64,000 nucleotides of DNA from JAWLHU01 sp041690255 (GTDB taxonomy: Bacteria; Bacillota; Sulfobacillia; Symbiobacteriales; Symbiobacteriaceae), in NCBI GenBank assembly GCA_041690255.1, contig JAWLHU010000020.1:1-64000 (forward strand). The letters run 5' to 3'. Each line of letters starts with the position of its first letter. Positions within the stretch are counted from its first letter, which is position 1. Below the pieces are notes generated by a model. It was not told the origin of the DNA and made no database searches. It worked only from the letters and a program-made list of their open reading frames with translations. The translations under genes were made by a program, and so were the position numbers. Below, in pieces: positions 24,012 through 32,884 of this stretch.

Positions 24012-26036
24012 ATGCACGAGAAGCGAGAGAGTAGATCACCCGTGCTTCGGCTGCTCAAGAGTGGCTGGCTTCTGCTATCAGGCCTGTCTGCCAGCGATGA
24101 TCGGCGTGGGAGTAAGTCACCTGATCGCGCCCCCTCGGATCATGTTGACCCTTCCGACAGTGGATCGCAATACGCGATATCGGCTCCCCGAGCACCCGGT
24201 GATGCTCTCGCACTTACGACGGCGGGTGCGGCAGCATCGACGGACGGACTTGCGTCCGTGAGAAACGGACAGGTTGAGATCACCAACCCGTCTCGTGGTG
24301 GGTTATTGGCCGTACTGGTCCCAAGCGACGATCTTGTTCTGAGCATCGATGGGTTACAGGTCACCACTCCCATATCCGTATGGGCAGGGCAGAACATCAC
24401 CGTTACCCCTCGCGCTACCGGTCAGCCACTTCGCCAATACAGTGTGGAGGTGGACCCGGACAACATGGGGGCCTGGTTGAACCTGGCCGCGCAGGGCTCT
24501 CCGGGATATCGGGTGGTTGACACCGGTCCAGCCCACGTGCTTCGATTACAGGCTTGCGCCCTGCCTGGCTCTCAGCGTAACCCTTCTCCGGAAGAGATCG
24601 AGGAGGCGCTGGCAACCGCGGGGGTGGTTGCGGGGGTCGACCGCGCTGCTGTTCTCATGGCACTGGAAGAGAAGGGAGCCACCCGGGTGCAAGTAGCGCG
24701 GGGCCGGCCGGTCGTCGCCAGCCGGTCCGGGCGCGTTGAGCCACTGATGCCGGCCCCCCGGGGAGGAGTCCCTGCTGATCTGGGTGTTCGTGTTCTGCCC
24801 GGCCAGCCACTCGCCCGGCTGATTCCGCCAGAGCCAGGTGAACGGGGTTACGATCTGACAGGCCGCAATCTTGAGCCGGGGCCCGTGCGTTCCCCACGAC
24901 TCGTGGCAGGTGAGGGAGCACAGTTGACCCCGGAGGGAACCGAGGTGTTGGCCGGAATTCCGGGGCGCCCGATCATGTTTGAGGTCGAGCCCGACTTGCT
25001 CCATGTGGCCGTCGTCCCTGTCACGGAGATCAGTGGTCACCTGACATACTCTCCTATCCCCTACCAGTTTATCGGCGATGTGATGATTGAGGGCGACGTG
25101 GGTGAGGGAAGTCATGTCCAGGCCAGTGGCTGGATCTGGGTGAAAGGCTCCGTCCAGGGTTCGGTCCTGCAGGCTGGCCAGGGTATTCGGGTAGACAGAA
25201 CCGTTCAGCACAGCCATCTGATCACCAGGTCTGGTCGGCGCGTTCTTACGCCCATGCTCCACGAGTACAGTCGGATGCTGGCTGACCTGGAGCAGATGAG
25301 TGACTATGGCCACCAGATCATCGGCCACCCGCGATATGCGGAGCTATCACGCTCGAAGTCCTTCGGCGAGGTGATGCTGCTCCTGGCCCAAAACCGGTTC
25401 CGAGATCTCCGGCACGGGATCAGCCAGGTGCGCAAGCTCCTACCCGATCTCACGATCGAACATCTCAGACTGCACCTGGAGGCGGCCCTGAACATGCTCG
25501 AACAGCGCGTCTATTCAGGGGGAATGAGTGACATTCACGATGTAGCACAGTTGATCGCCGGGTTCGCGGCAGCTGTCCAGCATGTCAGGCAAGCCCTCGG
25601 TTCAGGTAGTGCGGAAGGCCCGGTTCACGTTCACACCCTCCTTTGGTCGCAGGTCGACGCCGATGGTCAGGTGGTGGTGTATGGATCCGGAGCAGAACTG
25701 GCGACGGTGAGAGCGCTTGGATCGGTTCAGATCCCTAAGTTGCGCAACTCAAACGTGATGTCGGCCCAGGCCATTGAGATTGGAACTGTCGTCACCTCAG
25801 AGGCGGACAAGACCGTCTTGGAGGTCTCGGTCGGTGGAGAGATCCGCATTGACCTTGCTGTCACACCGGTGACTCTCCGTGTCGGGGAGTGGCAGTACCG
25901 ACTGCAGCCAGACTCGCGGGGGACGTACGTTCAGTCCGACCGTGATGGCAGGATCAGGATTACCGAGCGTGGGCGACAGGCAGCAGCGGTGCCTGACCTG
26001 GCCAGTGGAGTCAATCACCTGTTGCAGAAGAGATGA
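24012..26036 (+). CDS. FapA/DUF342-family protein under c-di-GMP riboswitch
   Basis: 674 residues. After a low-complexity, poorly conserved N-terminus (1-75) comes a beta-rich region; residues about 200-380 carry the DUF342/FapA signatures (ATRVQVARGRPVVASRSGRVEP, LGVRVLPGQPLARLIPPEPGERGYDLTGR), followed by a right-handed beta-helix stretch (about 350-400, IGDVMIEGDVGEGSHVQASGWIWVKGSVQGSVLQAG) and a helical segment (about 420-520). FapA-type proteins are cytoskeletal/polymer-forming or flagellar-signalling scaffolds. GAGGTGAGG precedes ATG 24012; GTG 24003 is an alternative. Control by c-di-GMP suggests a role in motility, surface attachment or sporulation. Confidence 0.85.
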   Translation: MHEKRESRSPVLRLLKSGWLLLSGLSASDDRRGSKSPDRAPSDHVDPSDSGSQYAISAPRAPGDALALTTAGAAASTDGLASVRNGQVEITNPSRGGLLAVLVPSDDLVLSIDGLQVTTPISVWAGQNITVTPRATGQPLRQYSVEVDPDNMGAWLNLAAQGSPGYRVVDTGPAHVLRLQACALPGSQRNPSPEEIEEALATAGVVAGVDRAAVLMALEEKGATRVQVARGRPVVASRSGRVEPLMPAPRGGVPADLGVRVLPGQPLARLIPPEPGERGYDLTGRNLEPGPVRSPRLVAGEGAQLTPEGTEVLAGIPGRPIMFEVEPDLLHVAVVPVTEISGHLTYSPIPYQFIGDVMIEGDVGEGSHVQASGWIWVKGSVQGSVLQAGQGIRVDRTVQHSHLITRSGRRVLTPMLHEYSRMLADLEQMSDYGHQIIGHPRYAELSRSKSFGEVMLLLAQNRFRDLRHGISQVRKLLPDLTIEHLRLHLEAALNMLEQRVYSGGMSDIHDVAQLIAGFAAAVQHVRQALGSGSAEGPVHVHTLLWSQVDADGQVVVYGSGAELATVRALGSVQIPKLRNSNVMSAQAIEIGTVVTSEADKTVLEVSVGGEIRIDLAVTPVTLRVGEWQYRLQPDSRGTYVQSDRDGRIRITERGRQAAAVPDLASGVNHLLQKR

Positions 26037-26085
26037 TCCGTGCAGGGTGTGCGTTGAAAGGGGTAGGCATGAGGAGGTGAGTAAA

Positions 26086-26334
26086 ATGATGCGCCGCTGT
26101 GCAAGAATCCTGTTGGTTTCGTTGTTAGCGCTCCTTCTGGTCGGCGGTACGGCTCTGGCTGGCCCGCGCTGGTGGGTGCCGGAGATGAACAGCCCGGTCA
26201 GCCCGGCTGATATTCAGGCAGACTGGGGCACGCCTGCGCAGGGTGTAACCCCTGACCAGCCGTGGCTCGGTGGTTACCCCTATGACGTTGTTCCGGACCA
26301 TCCTCTCCCCGGAGATCATGGTGGACCGAAGTGA
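26086..26334 (+). CDS. small secreted protein, unknown
   Basis: 82 residues. A clear signal peptide (RRCARILLVSLLALLLVGGTALA, cleavage after Ala near residue 25) leaves a mature part of about 57 residues rich in Pro, Trp, Gly and Asp (PRWWVPEMNSPVSPAD, QPWLGGYPYDVVPDHPLPG). No cysteines after the signal, and no family recognised. AGGAGGTGAG seven bases before ATG 26086 is one of the strongest ribosome sites in the window. It lies 49 bases after the FapA-like gene and before a terminator, so it should be part of the c-di-GMP-controlled transcript. Confidence 0.75.
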   Translation: MMRRCARILLVSLLALLLVGGTALAGPRWWVPEMNSPVSPADIQADWGTPAQGVTPDQPWLGGYPYDVVPDHPLPGDHGGPK

Positions 26335-26348
26335 GATGAGCGCGCGAA

Positions 26349-26376
26349 GCGGGACGAGACCTCAGTCTCGTCCCGC
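26349..26376. terminator. terminator between convergent genes
   Basis: Perfect 11-bp stem GCGGGACGAGA/TCTCGTCCCGC with loop CCTCAG. It ends the riboswitch operon and can serve the opposite TPR gene too. Confidence 0.8.
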
Positions 26377-26381
26377 CTGCC

Positions 26382-27185
26382 TCACATCGCTCTTCCGTCT
26401 GCGATCTTCAGGAAGATGGTTGCGATTGTTCGTAGTACCTCTCCGGTCTCCGCCTCCGATTCGGTCATCCCGCTCTCCAGGGCGGTGATGGCGTGAGCCT
26501 CGGCGGCCGCCTGCTCGCCCTCCGCATACTCTCGCTCAGCCTGGACGGCCAGGTAGAGGGCGTGCAGAATCGATCCGTTCGTTATCGACAGTACGGCGTG
26601 GGCCGTCTCAAGATGAGACGTTGCCCGGTCGACCTGCCCCTGGGCCAGGGCACAGCGTGCCATGGTCAAGTGGGCATGACAGAAGCACTCCGGGTAATCC
26701 GTTGCATCCTCTGGGAGGGTCTGTGCAGACAGCAGAGCGTACCCACTGTCATAGTCGGCCCTGTTCAGTTGGTACTCCGCCAGATCCAGGGCACAGAGCA
26801 GAATGTCCTGCCGCTCCTCGTAAAGGGAGAGGGCCTTATTGAGCAGATCGGCAGCCTCCGGCCCACCAACCTGAGACAGAATCGCACCCAGCTCGTGCAG
26901 GATGAATGGGCGCTCGGCTTCTATCAGATCAGGTCGGTCCAGCAGTTCCCGGAGTACTCGTTCGGCGTCCGTAAGCATACCAGCCACTCGGTAGGCGCCG
27001 GCCAGATTCCGATTGGAGCCGGCGATTGCCTCCGGACCGAGGTTGCTCGTCGCAGCCAGTTGGCTGGCGTGCTCGAAAGCCCGGATCGCCAGCGCCGTCT
27101 CCCGCCTCTGTGCTGCCTCTATCCCCTGCAAAACGTAGCGGGTCATCTCTGCGTAAGCTGCGGTGTACGAGATGTTCTTGTACAT
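26382..27185 (-). CDS. TPR-repeat protein
   Basis: 267 residues, nearly all helical, with several degenerate tetratricopeptide units (QRRETALAIRAFEHASQLAA, AGAYRVAGMLTDAERVLRELL, AEYQLNRADYDSGYALLSAQ, AHLTMARCALAQGQVDRATSHLETAHAVL). No enzyme domain or DNA-binding region. TPR proteins of this size next to Rap/PP2C-type switches often bind partners or peptides, so a role in the adjacent partner-switching cascade is possible but not shown. ATG 27185 is divergent from the PP2C gene by 39 bases; its ribosome site is weak (CAGGGTG). Confidence 0.7.
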   Translation of the reverse strand: MYKNISYTAAYAEMTRYVLQGIEAAQRRETALAIRAFEHASQLAATSNLGPEAIAGSNRNLAGAYRVAGMLTDAERVLRELLDRPDLIEAERPFILHELGAILSQVGGPEAADLLNKALSLYEERQDILLCALDLAEYQLNRADYDSGYALLSAQTLPEDATDYPECFCHAHLTMARCALAQGQVDRATSHLETAHAVLSITNGSILHALYLAVQAEREYAEGEQAAAEAHAITALESGMTESEAETGEVLRTIATIFLKIADGRAM

Positions 27186-27224
27186 GACTTTGCACCCTGC
27201 TTTCGAAAGATAGGAGCGGCGTCC

Positions 27225-28949
27225 ATGCAAGTAGCGACACTCGGTCTCGAGGAAATCCTGAATCTTCCTCGGCAGTACGGAATAGTGGTTCGGGCACTCG
27301 CCAGTACGTACGCAGAGATGCAGCCCTTTGTATCAGACTGTTTCATTCTTGTTAGCGGTCCACAAGGTCATATTATCTGGCGCGAGGGACCTGGGCAAGT
27401 CATACGACAACTGTCGGAATGCCGCATCGCTCCTGGTTTCGCTTGTACTGCGCTCACAGGTGAGAGGGCAGGGTTGTTGCAGGCTGTGTGCGGGAACCTC
27501 TGGGTACAAGGACGGAGGCTGCCCGCTCGCGAGGAGGTATCTGTCTGGATTGGCCGGGAGTCAACTCCGACCGAGCGGGGGGTAGGGCCGGATCAAGATG
27601 AAATGAGCCGGCTGGCTCAACTGGTGGTCGGCTACTTGGATCTGAAGGTCAGACTGGAGTCAGAGGCAGACCAACGACGGCAGTTTGCCATTGAGCGGCG
27701 TAAGCTCGAGACCTTCTATCAGCTCACAAGCGAACTCTCGGAGTTGAGTACACCAGAAGAGATCCTGGCCATGGTGGCTCAGCGTGTCTCTCAACTCATG
27801 GACGCCGGCACGACCATTGTCTACGGTCACAACACATCCGAGACTCGCCTTATCCCCCTGTGCGGGCACAAGATTCCGGCCGAGGAGCTGAAGGCGGTTC
27901 GTTATGAGATCCAGACGGATCACCCCATCATCCGCCGGGTCTACGACAGTGGCCAGATCAAGCGAATCGATGACATTCGTGAACAGGATTCGGGCGGGAG
28001 CGTGAGCGTTCTCGGAGACCTTGGTCTTCGATCGGTGCTTATGATTCCCATCCGGCTCCGGGACCGACGCTTGGGCGTCATGGTGGTCGGGCGATATCTC
28101 AGACAACCCTTTGAGTCCAGTCAGGCGGAGGTTCTCTCCTTCGTAGCCCACCAGATTGCACTCATTCTGGATAACTCATGGCTACGAACCAGACTGAACA
28201 ACCGGATCCGAGATGTCGACAACGAGCTGAGACTGGCAAAGGGTATGCAGGCTCTCATGGTACCCCGGGCTCCGTTGACGGCAGGTGAGTACCGGGTTCT
28301 CGGGGAGACCCTGGCAGCCAAGCAAGTGGGTGGCGACTACTTCGACTACTTCGTTCACGCCGGCAGGCTCGTGGTCATTGTGGCAGATGTCATGGGAAAG
28401 GGTGTCTCTGCCGCACTATTGATGGCGATTCTACGCAGCCACTTCCGGACAGTCTTTCAGCACAACTCCCGTCTTAGCACCACAAATCTGAAGCGGTTCA
28501 GCGAACTGGTATATGCCGATTTCCGACCCCAACGGGCCTTCGCCACCGTTCTGTTAATGAGTCTCGAACTGGACAGCCACGAACTGTCGGTCTTTTCAGG
28601 TGGGCACCACTCGCCCCTCCTGATTGGTCCTGATGGTGTCAAGGAGTTGGTTCATATGAGGGGACCCGCTCTGGGTCTCATGAAGGGATCGGTCGGGAAA
28701 AGCACGATTCAAAAACTCCGTCTTCAGCCGGGAGAGGCACTGCTAGCCTACTCCGACGGCATTCTGGACGCCGTCAGTGACGGGGGAGAGCGGTTCGGCT
28801 TAACACGACTGAAAACGGCGCTGTTGATGGTACACCGAGACCCGTTGGCTGCTACTCAGCTTCTTCACGCAGTCCGGTCCGCAATCGCTCCGTTCGCAGC
28901 GAATCATCCAGACGACTCCACTCTCTGCCTGCTTCACCGGAATGAGTAG
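27225..28949 (+). CDS. GAF-domain PP2C (RsbU/SpoIIE-like) phosphatase
   Basis: 574 residues. N-terminal 110 residues of unknown type, a linker with coiled-coil, then a GAF domain (about 155-315, LSTPEEILAMVAQRVSQLMDAG to SVLMIPIRLRDRRLGVMVVGR) and a C-terminal PP2C domain (about 345-570: KQVGGDYFDYFVHAGRLVVIVADVMGKGVSAALLMAIL, FSGGHHSPLLIGPDG, LLAYSDGILDA, HPDDSTLCLL) with the metal-binding Asp residues. A GAF sensor would tune dephosphorylation of an anti-sigma antagonist. ATG 27225 has AGGAG eight bases upstream. The open frame further upstream only runs antisense to the TPR gene. It overlaps the HATPase gene by 8 bases. Confidence 0.88.
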   Translation: MQVATLGLEEILNLPRQYGIVVRALASTYAEMQPFVSDCFILVSGPQGHIIWREGPGQVIRQLSECRIAPGFACTALTGERAGLLQAVCGNLWVQGRRLPAREEVSVWIGRESTPTERGVGPDQDEMSRLAQLVVGYLDLKVRLESEADQRRQFAIERRKLETFYQLTSELSELSTPEEILAMVAQRVSQLMDAGTTIVYGHNTSETRLIPLCGHKIPAEELKAVRYEIQTDHPIIRRVYDSGQIKRIDDIREQDSGGSVSVLGDLGLRSVLMIPIRLRDRRLGVMVVGRYLRQPFESSQAEVLSFVAHQIALILDNSWLRTRLNNRIRDVDNELRLAKGMQALMVPRAPLTAGEYRVLGETLAAKQVGGDYFDYFVHAGRLVVIVADVMGKGVSAALLMAILRSHFRTVFQHNSRLSTTNLKRFSELVYADFRPQRAFATVLLMSLELDSHELSVFSGGHHSPLLIGPDGVKELVHMRGPALGLMKGSVGKSTIQKLRLQPGEALLAYSDGILDAVSDGGERFGLTRLKTALLMVHRDPLAATQLLHAVRSAIAPFAANHPDDSTLCLLHRNE

Positions 28950-29718
28950 GCCATACGACCAGGATCAACTGGTGGGTTCGCCAGGTGCGCCCATATTCGT
29001 CTGGGATGGGATTCACCTGGGGTCTGAGGGCGCCGGATTCGAAGACTCTCCTCCAGTCCCCGAGCTCGTCACGGCGGTTGCCGGCAAGTTGTCGACGATC
29101 CTGGCCACGCGTGCACCAGGTCCTATTCGGATCATGGTAGCAGGTTTCTGCCTGCACGGGCATGCCTTGGGAAAGGCAGGCACCTTGATATGCGGCTTCC
29201 CGCCCAGCCAGGCGGCAGCCATTCGGAGCTATGCTCGGGGGCTTTGTCTGTTAACGGGTGGGCGAATACGTCTGGTTCCACACAAGATGCTTCTTGGCCG
29301 GCCCAAATCCGGAAAACTCCTGCTGCAGGGACCTGCCGGTACCCTGCACGAGGCGAGCCAACGCATGGCCGAGTTTCGTGGACTACTACGGGAGCTGTCA
29401 TCCACTCGCATGGGGTGGCAAGAGTTGGCCTTTGCAGAACTGGCCGCAAACACCGTGCGATACGGCCTGAGGGGTAGGATGGCCGTATATGGGGATCATA
29501 CGGGGTTATCGATATGGGCGAGGGACGATGGACCAGGGATCCCGCTGCATCTACTGCCAAGCTGCCTCTTGGTGACCGGATACACGACCAATCAAAAGAG
29601 CCTTGGCGCCGGTTTCCCGACAATCGTCCGGCTGGCAAATGCCATGAGCCTTGCTACCGGGGAGGAAGGGACCATCGTACTCATTCGGCTGAATTCTGTC
29701 CCTTTAGAGGTGGAGTAG
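28942..29718 (+). CDS. HATPase switch kinase / anti-sigma-type protein
   Basis: 258 residues. The C-terminal half is a GHKL ATPase: N-box ELAANTVRYGL (about 173-183), G1 box DDGPGIP, and SLGAGFPTIVRLAN for the lid/G2. This matches RsbW/RsbT/SpoIIAB kinases that phosphorylate STAS proteins or bind sigma factors. The N-terminal 120 residues (with FCLHGHALGKAGTLICGFPPSQ) are not part of that family and are of unknown function, making the protein longer than RsbW (about 160). The ATG overlaps the end of the PP2C gene and the STAS gene follows after four bases, so the three form one operon. Confidence 0.82.
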   Translation: MSRPYDQDQLVGSPGAPIFVWDGIHLGSEGAGFEDSPPVPELVTAVAGKLSTILATRAPGPIRIMVAGFCLHGHALGKAGTLICGFPPSQAAAIRSYARGLCLLTGGRIRLVPHKMLLGRPKSGKLLLQGPAGTLHEASQRMAEFRGLLRELSSTRMGWQELAFAELAANTVRYGLRGRMAVYGDHTGLSIWARDDGPGIPLHLLPSCLLVTGYTTNQKSLGAGFPTIVRLANAMSLATGEEGTIVLIRLNSVPLEVE

Positions 29719-29722
29719 GGGT

Positions 29723-30025
29723 ATGGATGTGAACATACAACAAGACGGAAGCAGCGTTGTCATTTCCGTAGAAGGTGATCTGGATTTCACCGTACGAGAG
29801 GGGTTCGAATCGGAGGTCCGCCGTATCCTGTCGCGGGCAACCGATATCGTACTAGACCTTGGCCGGGTTCGCTTTATTGACTCATCCGGCGTGGCATCAC
29901 TGTTGTCATTATGTGAGGATGCCGACGCAGTTGGCGTGAAGGTGCGCATTCGGCACGTGGATCAGGAACTGGTGGAGATTCTGGACTTGATCGGGGTCAC
30001 CGATGTCCTGCCCTTAGAGGAGTAG
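29723..30025 (+). CDS. STAS-domain anti-sigma factor antagonist
   Basis: 100 residues, a single STAS domain of the SpoIIAA/RsbV type. The phosphorylation site is the serine in FIDSSGVASLLSL (about residue 55), as in SpoIIAA/RsbV. In the family, the kinase phosphorylates this Ser and a PP2C phosphatase removes the phosphate; the dephosphorylated form sequesters the kinase and frees the downstream target. Kinase and phosphatases are encoded immediately upstream (HATPase 28942, PP2C 27225) and at 22428. No sigma factor of the SigB/SigF type is visible in the window, so the final target is elsewhere or is not a sigma factor. Confidence 0.9.
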   Translation: MDVNIQQDGSSVVISVEGDLDFTVREGFESEVRRILSRATDIVLDLGRVRFIDSSGVASLLSLCEDADAVGVKVRIRHVDQELVEILDLIGVTDVLPLEE

Positions 30026-30088
30026 CGGCCGAGTGCCGGAAGATGGCCGGTAAGATCCCGGCCATGGCCTAGCATCTCTGCATAGGAA

Positions 30089-30123
30089 GAGGCCCGGCGC
30101 CGTATGTGCGCCGGGCCTCGTTC
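30089..30123. terminator. bidirectional terminator
   Basis: Perfect 12-bp stem GAGGCCCGGCGC/GCGCCGGGCCTC with loop CGTATGT, followed by GTTCTT. It separates the STAS operon from the convergent glucosaminidase gene. Confidence 0.82.
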
Positions 30124-32163
30124 TTACAGTTCCACCTCATCCAACTCGAAGAGCCCCTGACTCTTCATGAGGTTGATCAGCTTGATCGGGTACTGGGGGT
30201 CGGTGGCGTAGCCGCTCCGCTTCAGGCCCCAGGCACCCAGGACCGGATCGGTCATGACCGCCCGGAAGGGGGCATACCAGGAGCGGGTCAGGAGCAACTC
30301 CTTGTGGTCGCTCCAGTTCTCCTGGACGTTGTTGTAGGCCCGGAAGTAGTCATCCACCGTGTAGCTGACGCCGTTGTAGACCTCCCAGGTGGTGGAGATG
30401 ATCGAGCCGGCCGTCCCCGTCCCCTTCATACCGAAGAGGTTATAGGAGAACTGGCCCGTGTACTTGTCCACCGGGACGTACTGGCCCCAGCCGGTCTCCA
30501 GGATCCCCTGCGCCACTTGCAGCGCCGCCGACATGCCGGTCTCTTCGTGGGACTTCACCGCCATGGCGGAGGCGAAGCCCTTGAACTGGCTCTTCTCGAC
30601 GATCGGCCGTGCCTTGTAGACCGTGCCCAGGTAAGCCTGGAAGGTGACCGGCTCGGTGGAGAGGACCCACTTCCCGCCCTGGAAGGCCTGGGCGTAGATC
30701 GTCTTCTGACCGCCCGAGGATGGCGCCCACGGGAGCGCCTCGCCGGGGGCCCGCTCGCCGAGGAGCCTATCCTGACCACCTTCCCGCAGGAAGAACTTGA
30801 TCTGATCGGCTGGCATGTTGGTCGTCGCCTTGAGCGCGACCTCGCCGGTCACCACCTGCTTGGGACCGACGCCGGTCAGCCAGAGGCTGGGGGTTGCGTT
30901 GATCGTAAAGGCGATTGGACCCACTGTCCGGACGGTACCCCGGGCGTCCTTCACCTCGACGGTCATGGTGTGCGGCCCATTGGCTTCGGGACCGAACTTC
31001 CACCAGTGATTGTTCTCGGCGCTCAGGAGCTTCCCGTCCAGCAGGAAGCGGACGGAGTCGATCTCGTAGTTGGCCGCCACGCTCAGGGTGAGGGGGCGGG
31101 TGAGGGTGTCGCCCTCCTTGATCGCGTTGAAGACGGTGCGGTAGTTGGAGTTGACGGTCACCGCAACCGGGTCGGACCTATACTCGGTCCCGGCCCGATC
31201 GTAGGCGAGGACCTGAACCTGCTTGGCGCCGTTGGCCGAGATAGGCGGGTACCAGGTAAAGGGATCGTTCGGCCCTACGGTTGCCAGGTCGGTCGTCTGA
31301 CCCGTGGCCGTGTCAATCAGCCGGTAGACGACGTGGGTGGTGGCAAACTGCACCTGGTGGCTGAAGGTGACGGGGCCGGGGATTGTGCTGCCGGCGGTGA
31401 TCCCGGTCAGGGTCGGCTTCGTGGTGGGCGCCACCTGGACTGAGACCGGCTCGGAGTAGCGGTACTGACCGGACTCGTCCTTGACGGCGGCGATGATCAG
31501 GCGGGAGCCCGCCTGGGTCGGATCGGGGGTGAAGGTGTAGGCAGTACCCGAGTCAGCGCCGGCGCCGATCAGGCGCCCCGTCCGGGTGGATGGGTCCATG
31601 AGGTAGAAGCGGACCTGGCTGCCCGTGAGGCCGGTCGCCTTCAGATCGACCGGTCCCGTGATCACCTGGCCGGCTCGGACGCCGCCGATCGCGAGAGGGG
31701 CCGTGTAGGGGAAGGGCGCCTTATCGGTCTCAATGATGACGGCCCGGGCAGCATCATCCCAGGAGACACGGGCCCCCAGTGCTGTGGAGATGAAGCGGAT
31801 CGGGACATAGGTACGGTTCTCAATGATCTGCGCGGGGACATCGAGCACAGATGCGCTGGTGCAGGCCAGATTCAGGCAGGCCAGGCGGCGATCGATCTGG
31901 AGTTTCACATAGTGACTTCCGAGTGTCACCTGAACGGTCCGGCTTTCACCATCCCAGTGGGGGACAGCGCCCATAGCTTCAAAGACGCCACGCAGGGGGA
32001 CGAGCGTCCGGTCGTTGAGAATGACGGGGGCGGGATCCAGCCGCAGTTGTTGCCCGTTCAGGATGACCTGAACCGGGGGTGCAGCGGTGGCCGCGGGCGT
32101 TGAGAGAAGTGAGGCAGTCAGGGAGATGCCGGTCAGGGCGACCAGGAGTCGGCGAGCGTGCAT
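30124..32163 (-). CDS. secreted stalk-domain glucosaminidase (autolysin-like)
   Basis: 679 residues. Signal peptide (1-27, ending ATAAP), then a copper-amine-oxidase N-terminal 'stalk' domain (about 30-150, ILNDRTLVPLRGVFEAMGA and IIENRTYVPIRFISTALGARVSWD). Residues 155-505 hold several Ig-like/beta-sandwich repeats (TGPVDLKATGLTGSQVRFYL and related segments). The last 150 residues are a glucosaminidase (FlgJ/AcmA-like) domain: AALQVAQGILETGWG has the catalytic Glu, followed by NLFGMKGTG and YRAYNNVQENWSDH. It should cleave N-acetylglucosamine bonds of peptidoglycan. GGAGGTG lies ten bases before the ATG. Stalk domains occur on other secreted proteins in this window (61944, 62999). Confidence 0.85.
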   Translation of the reverse strand: MHARRLLVALTGISLTASLLSTPAATAAPPVQVILNGQQLRLDPAPVILNDRTLVPLRGVFEAMGAVPHWDGESRTVQVTLGSHYVKLQIDRRLACLNLACTSASVLDVPAQIIENRTYVPIRFISTALGARVSWDDAARAVIIETDKAPFPYTAPLAIGGVRAGQVITGPVDLKATGLTGSQVRFYLMDPSTRTGRLIGAGADSGTAYTFTPDPTQAGSRLIIAAVKDESGQYRYSEPVSVQVAPTTKPTLTGITAGSTIPGPVTFSHQVQFATTHVVYRLIDTATGQTTDLATVGPNDPFTWYPPISANGAKQVQVLAYDRAGTEYRSDPVAVTVNSNYRTVFNAIKEGDTLTRPLTLSVAANYEIDSVRFLLDGKLLSAENNHWWKFGPEANGPHTMTVEVKDARGTVRTVGPIAFTINATPSLWLTGVGPKQVVTGEVALKATTNMPADQIKFFLREGGQDRLLGERAPGEALPWAPSSGGQKTIYAQAFQGGKWVLSTEPVTFQAYLGTVYKARPIVEKSQFKGFASAMAVKSHEETGMSAALQVAQGILETGWGQYVPVDKYTGQFSYNLFGMKGTGTAGSIISTTWEVYNGVSYTVDDYFRAYNNVQENWSDHKELLLTRSWYAPFRAVMTDPVLGAWGLKRSGYATDPQYPIKLINLMKSQGLFELDEVEL

Positions 32164-32233
32164 GTCCAGGTTTCACCTCCGCAGGTTCTGTAACCCTTGG
32201 ACGTGACGGAAGCGCAGTTGGTTTCGTGCCAAA

Positions 32234-32674
32234 TTATTGCAGCCCGCCACTCCGCTTCCGAGGAGCCGCCTGGCCGTAGGCGACCAGCGCACCCAGGGCG
32301 ATCATGACCAGTTCGTACCAGGTGAGACGCCGAGAGAGTGGGACTCGACCCAGGGCGGGAAGCCAGAGGAGGGCGAAGCCAAGCAGGGAGGCGAACAGGC
32401 TGCTTCCCGCTGCGACGAAACCGAGCGCCGGTGACCTGTGACGACCGGCGGCCCGGTGGACCGCCCAGCCGATCCCCAATCCGATCAACACGAAGGCTGC
32501 GCCGGAGACGCGCTGCATGAGCAGGGTGACCAGGAGCCACGCACCGGCGCCAGCCAGAAGGGAGCCGAGGCCAGTCGCTGCCGCCCTGACATACTCGCGG
32601 GTGGAGGGGGCCTGGCAGGCGCAGAACTCGTCTTCGGGCAGAAGGGGTGGCCCGGGATTACGCTGATCGCTCAT
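32234..32674 (-). CDS. four-helix membrane protein, unknown
   Basis: 146 residues with four hydrophobic stretches (about 34-52, 57-75, 83-105, 115-134), a short cysteine pair at the N-terminus (FCACQ, about 18-22) and a basic tail (RKRSGG). No family recognised. GGAGGATC lies before the ATG. It stands alone, divergent from the lipoprotein gene. Confidence 0.65.
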   Translation of the reverse strand: MSDQRNPGPPLLPEDEFCACQAPSTREYVRAAATGLGSLLAGAGAWLLVTLLMQRVSGAAFVLIGLGIGWAVHRAAGRHRSPALGFVAAGSSLFASLLGFALLWLPALGRVPLSRRLTWYELVMIALGALVAYGQAAPRKRSGGLQ

Positions 32675-32884
32675 GGGGGATCCTCCTTCCGTCAGTTGAA
32701 TGACAAATTATGGGTGACCAGGGGATTATCCTGCATGCTGACGGGGAAAAGCTGACAGTAGACGGTGAGCAGAAGGAGGAGGAGGGCAGTCTATGTCGTA
32801 TTGCTCATGAGTCGGTTCCCCGGGAATCCGGTGGAGGGCCCGCGGGCAGCCTAGGAATGTAAGCACGACAGAAGAGGTGCGGTC

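Noticed and set aside
26493..27224. 818-residue version of the GAF-PP2C protein
   Set aside because: The extra N-terminus is antisense to the TPR gene; ATG 27225 has its own AGGAG site.
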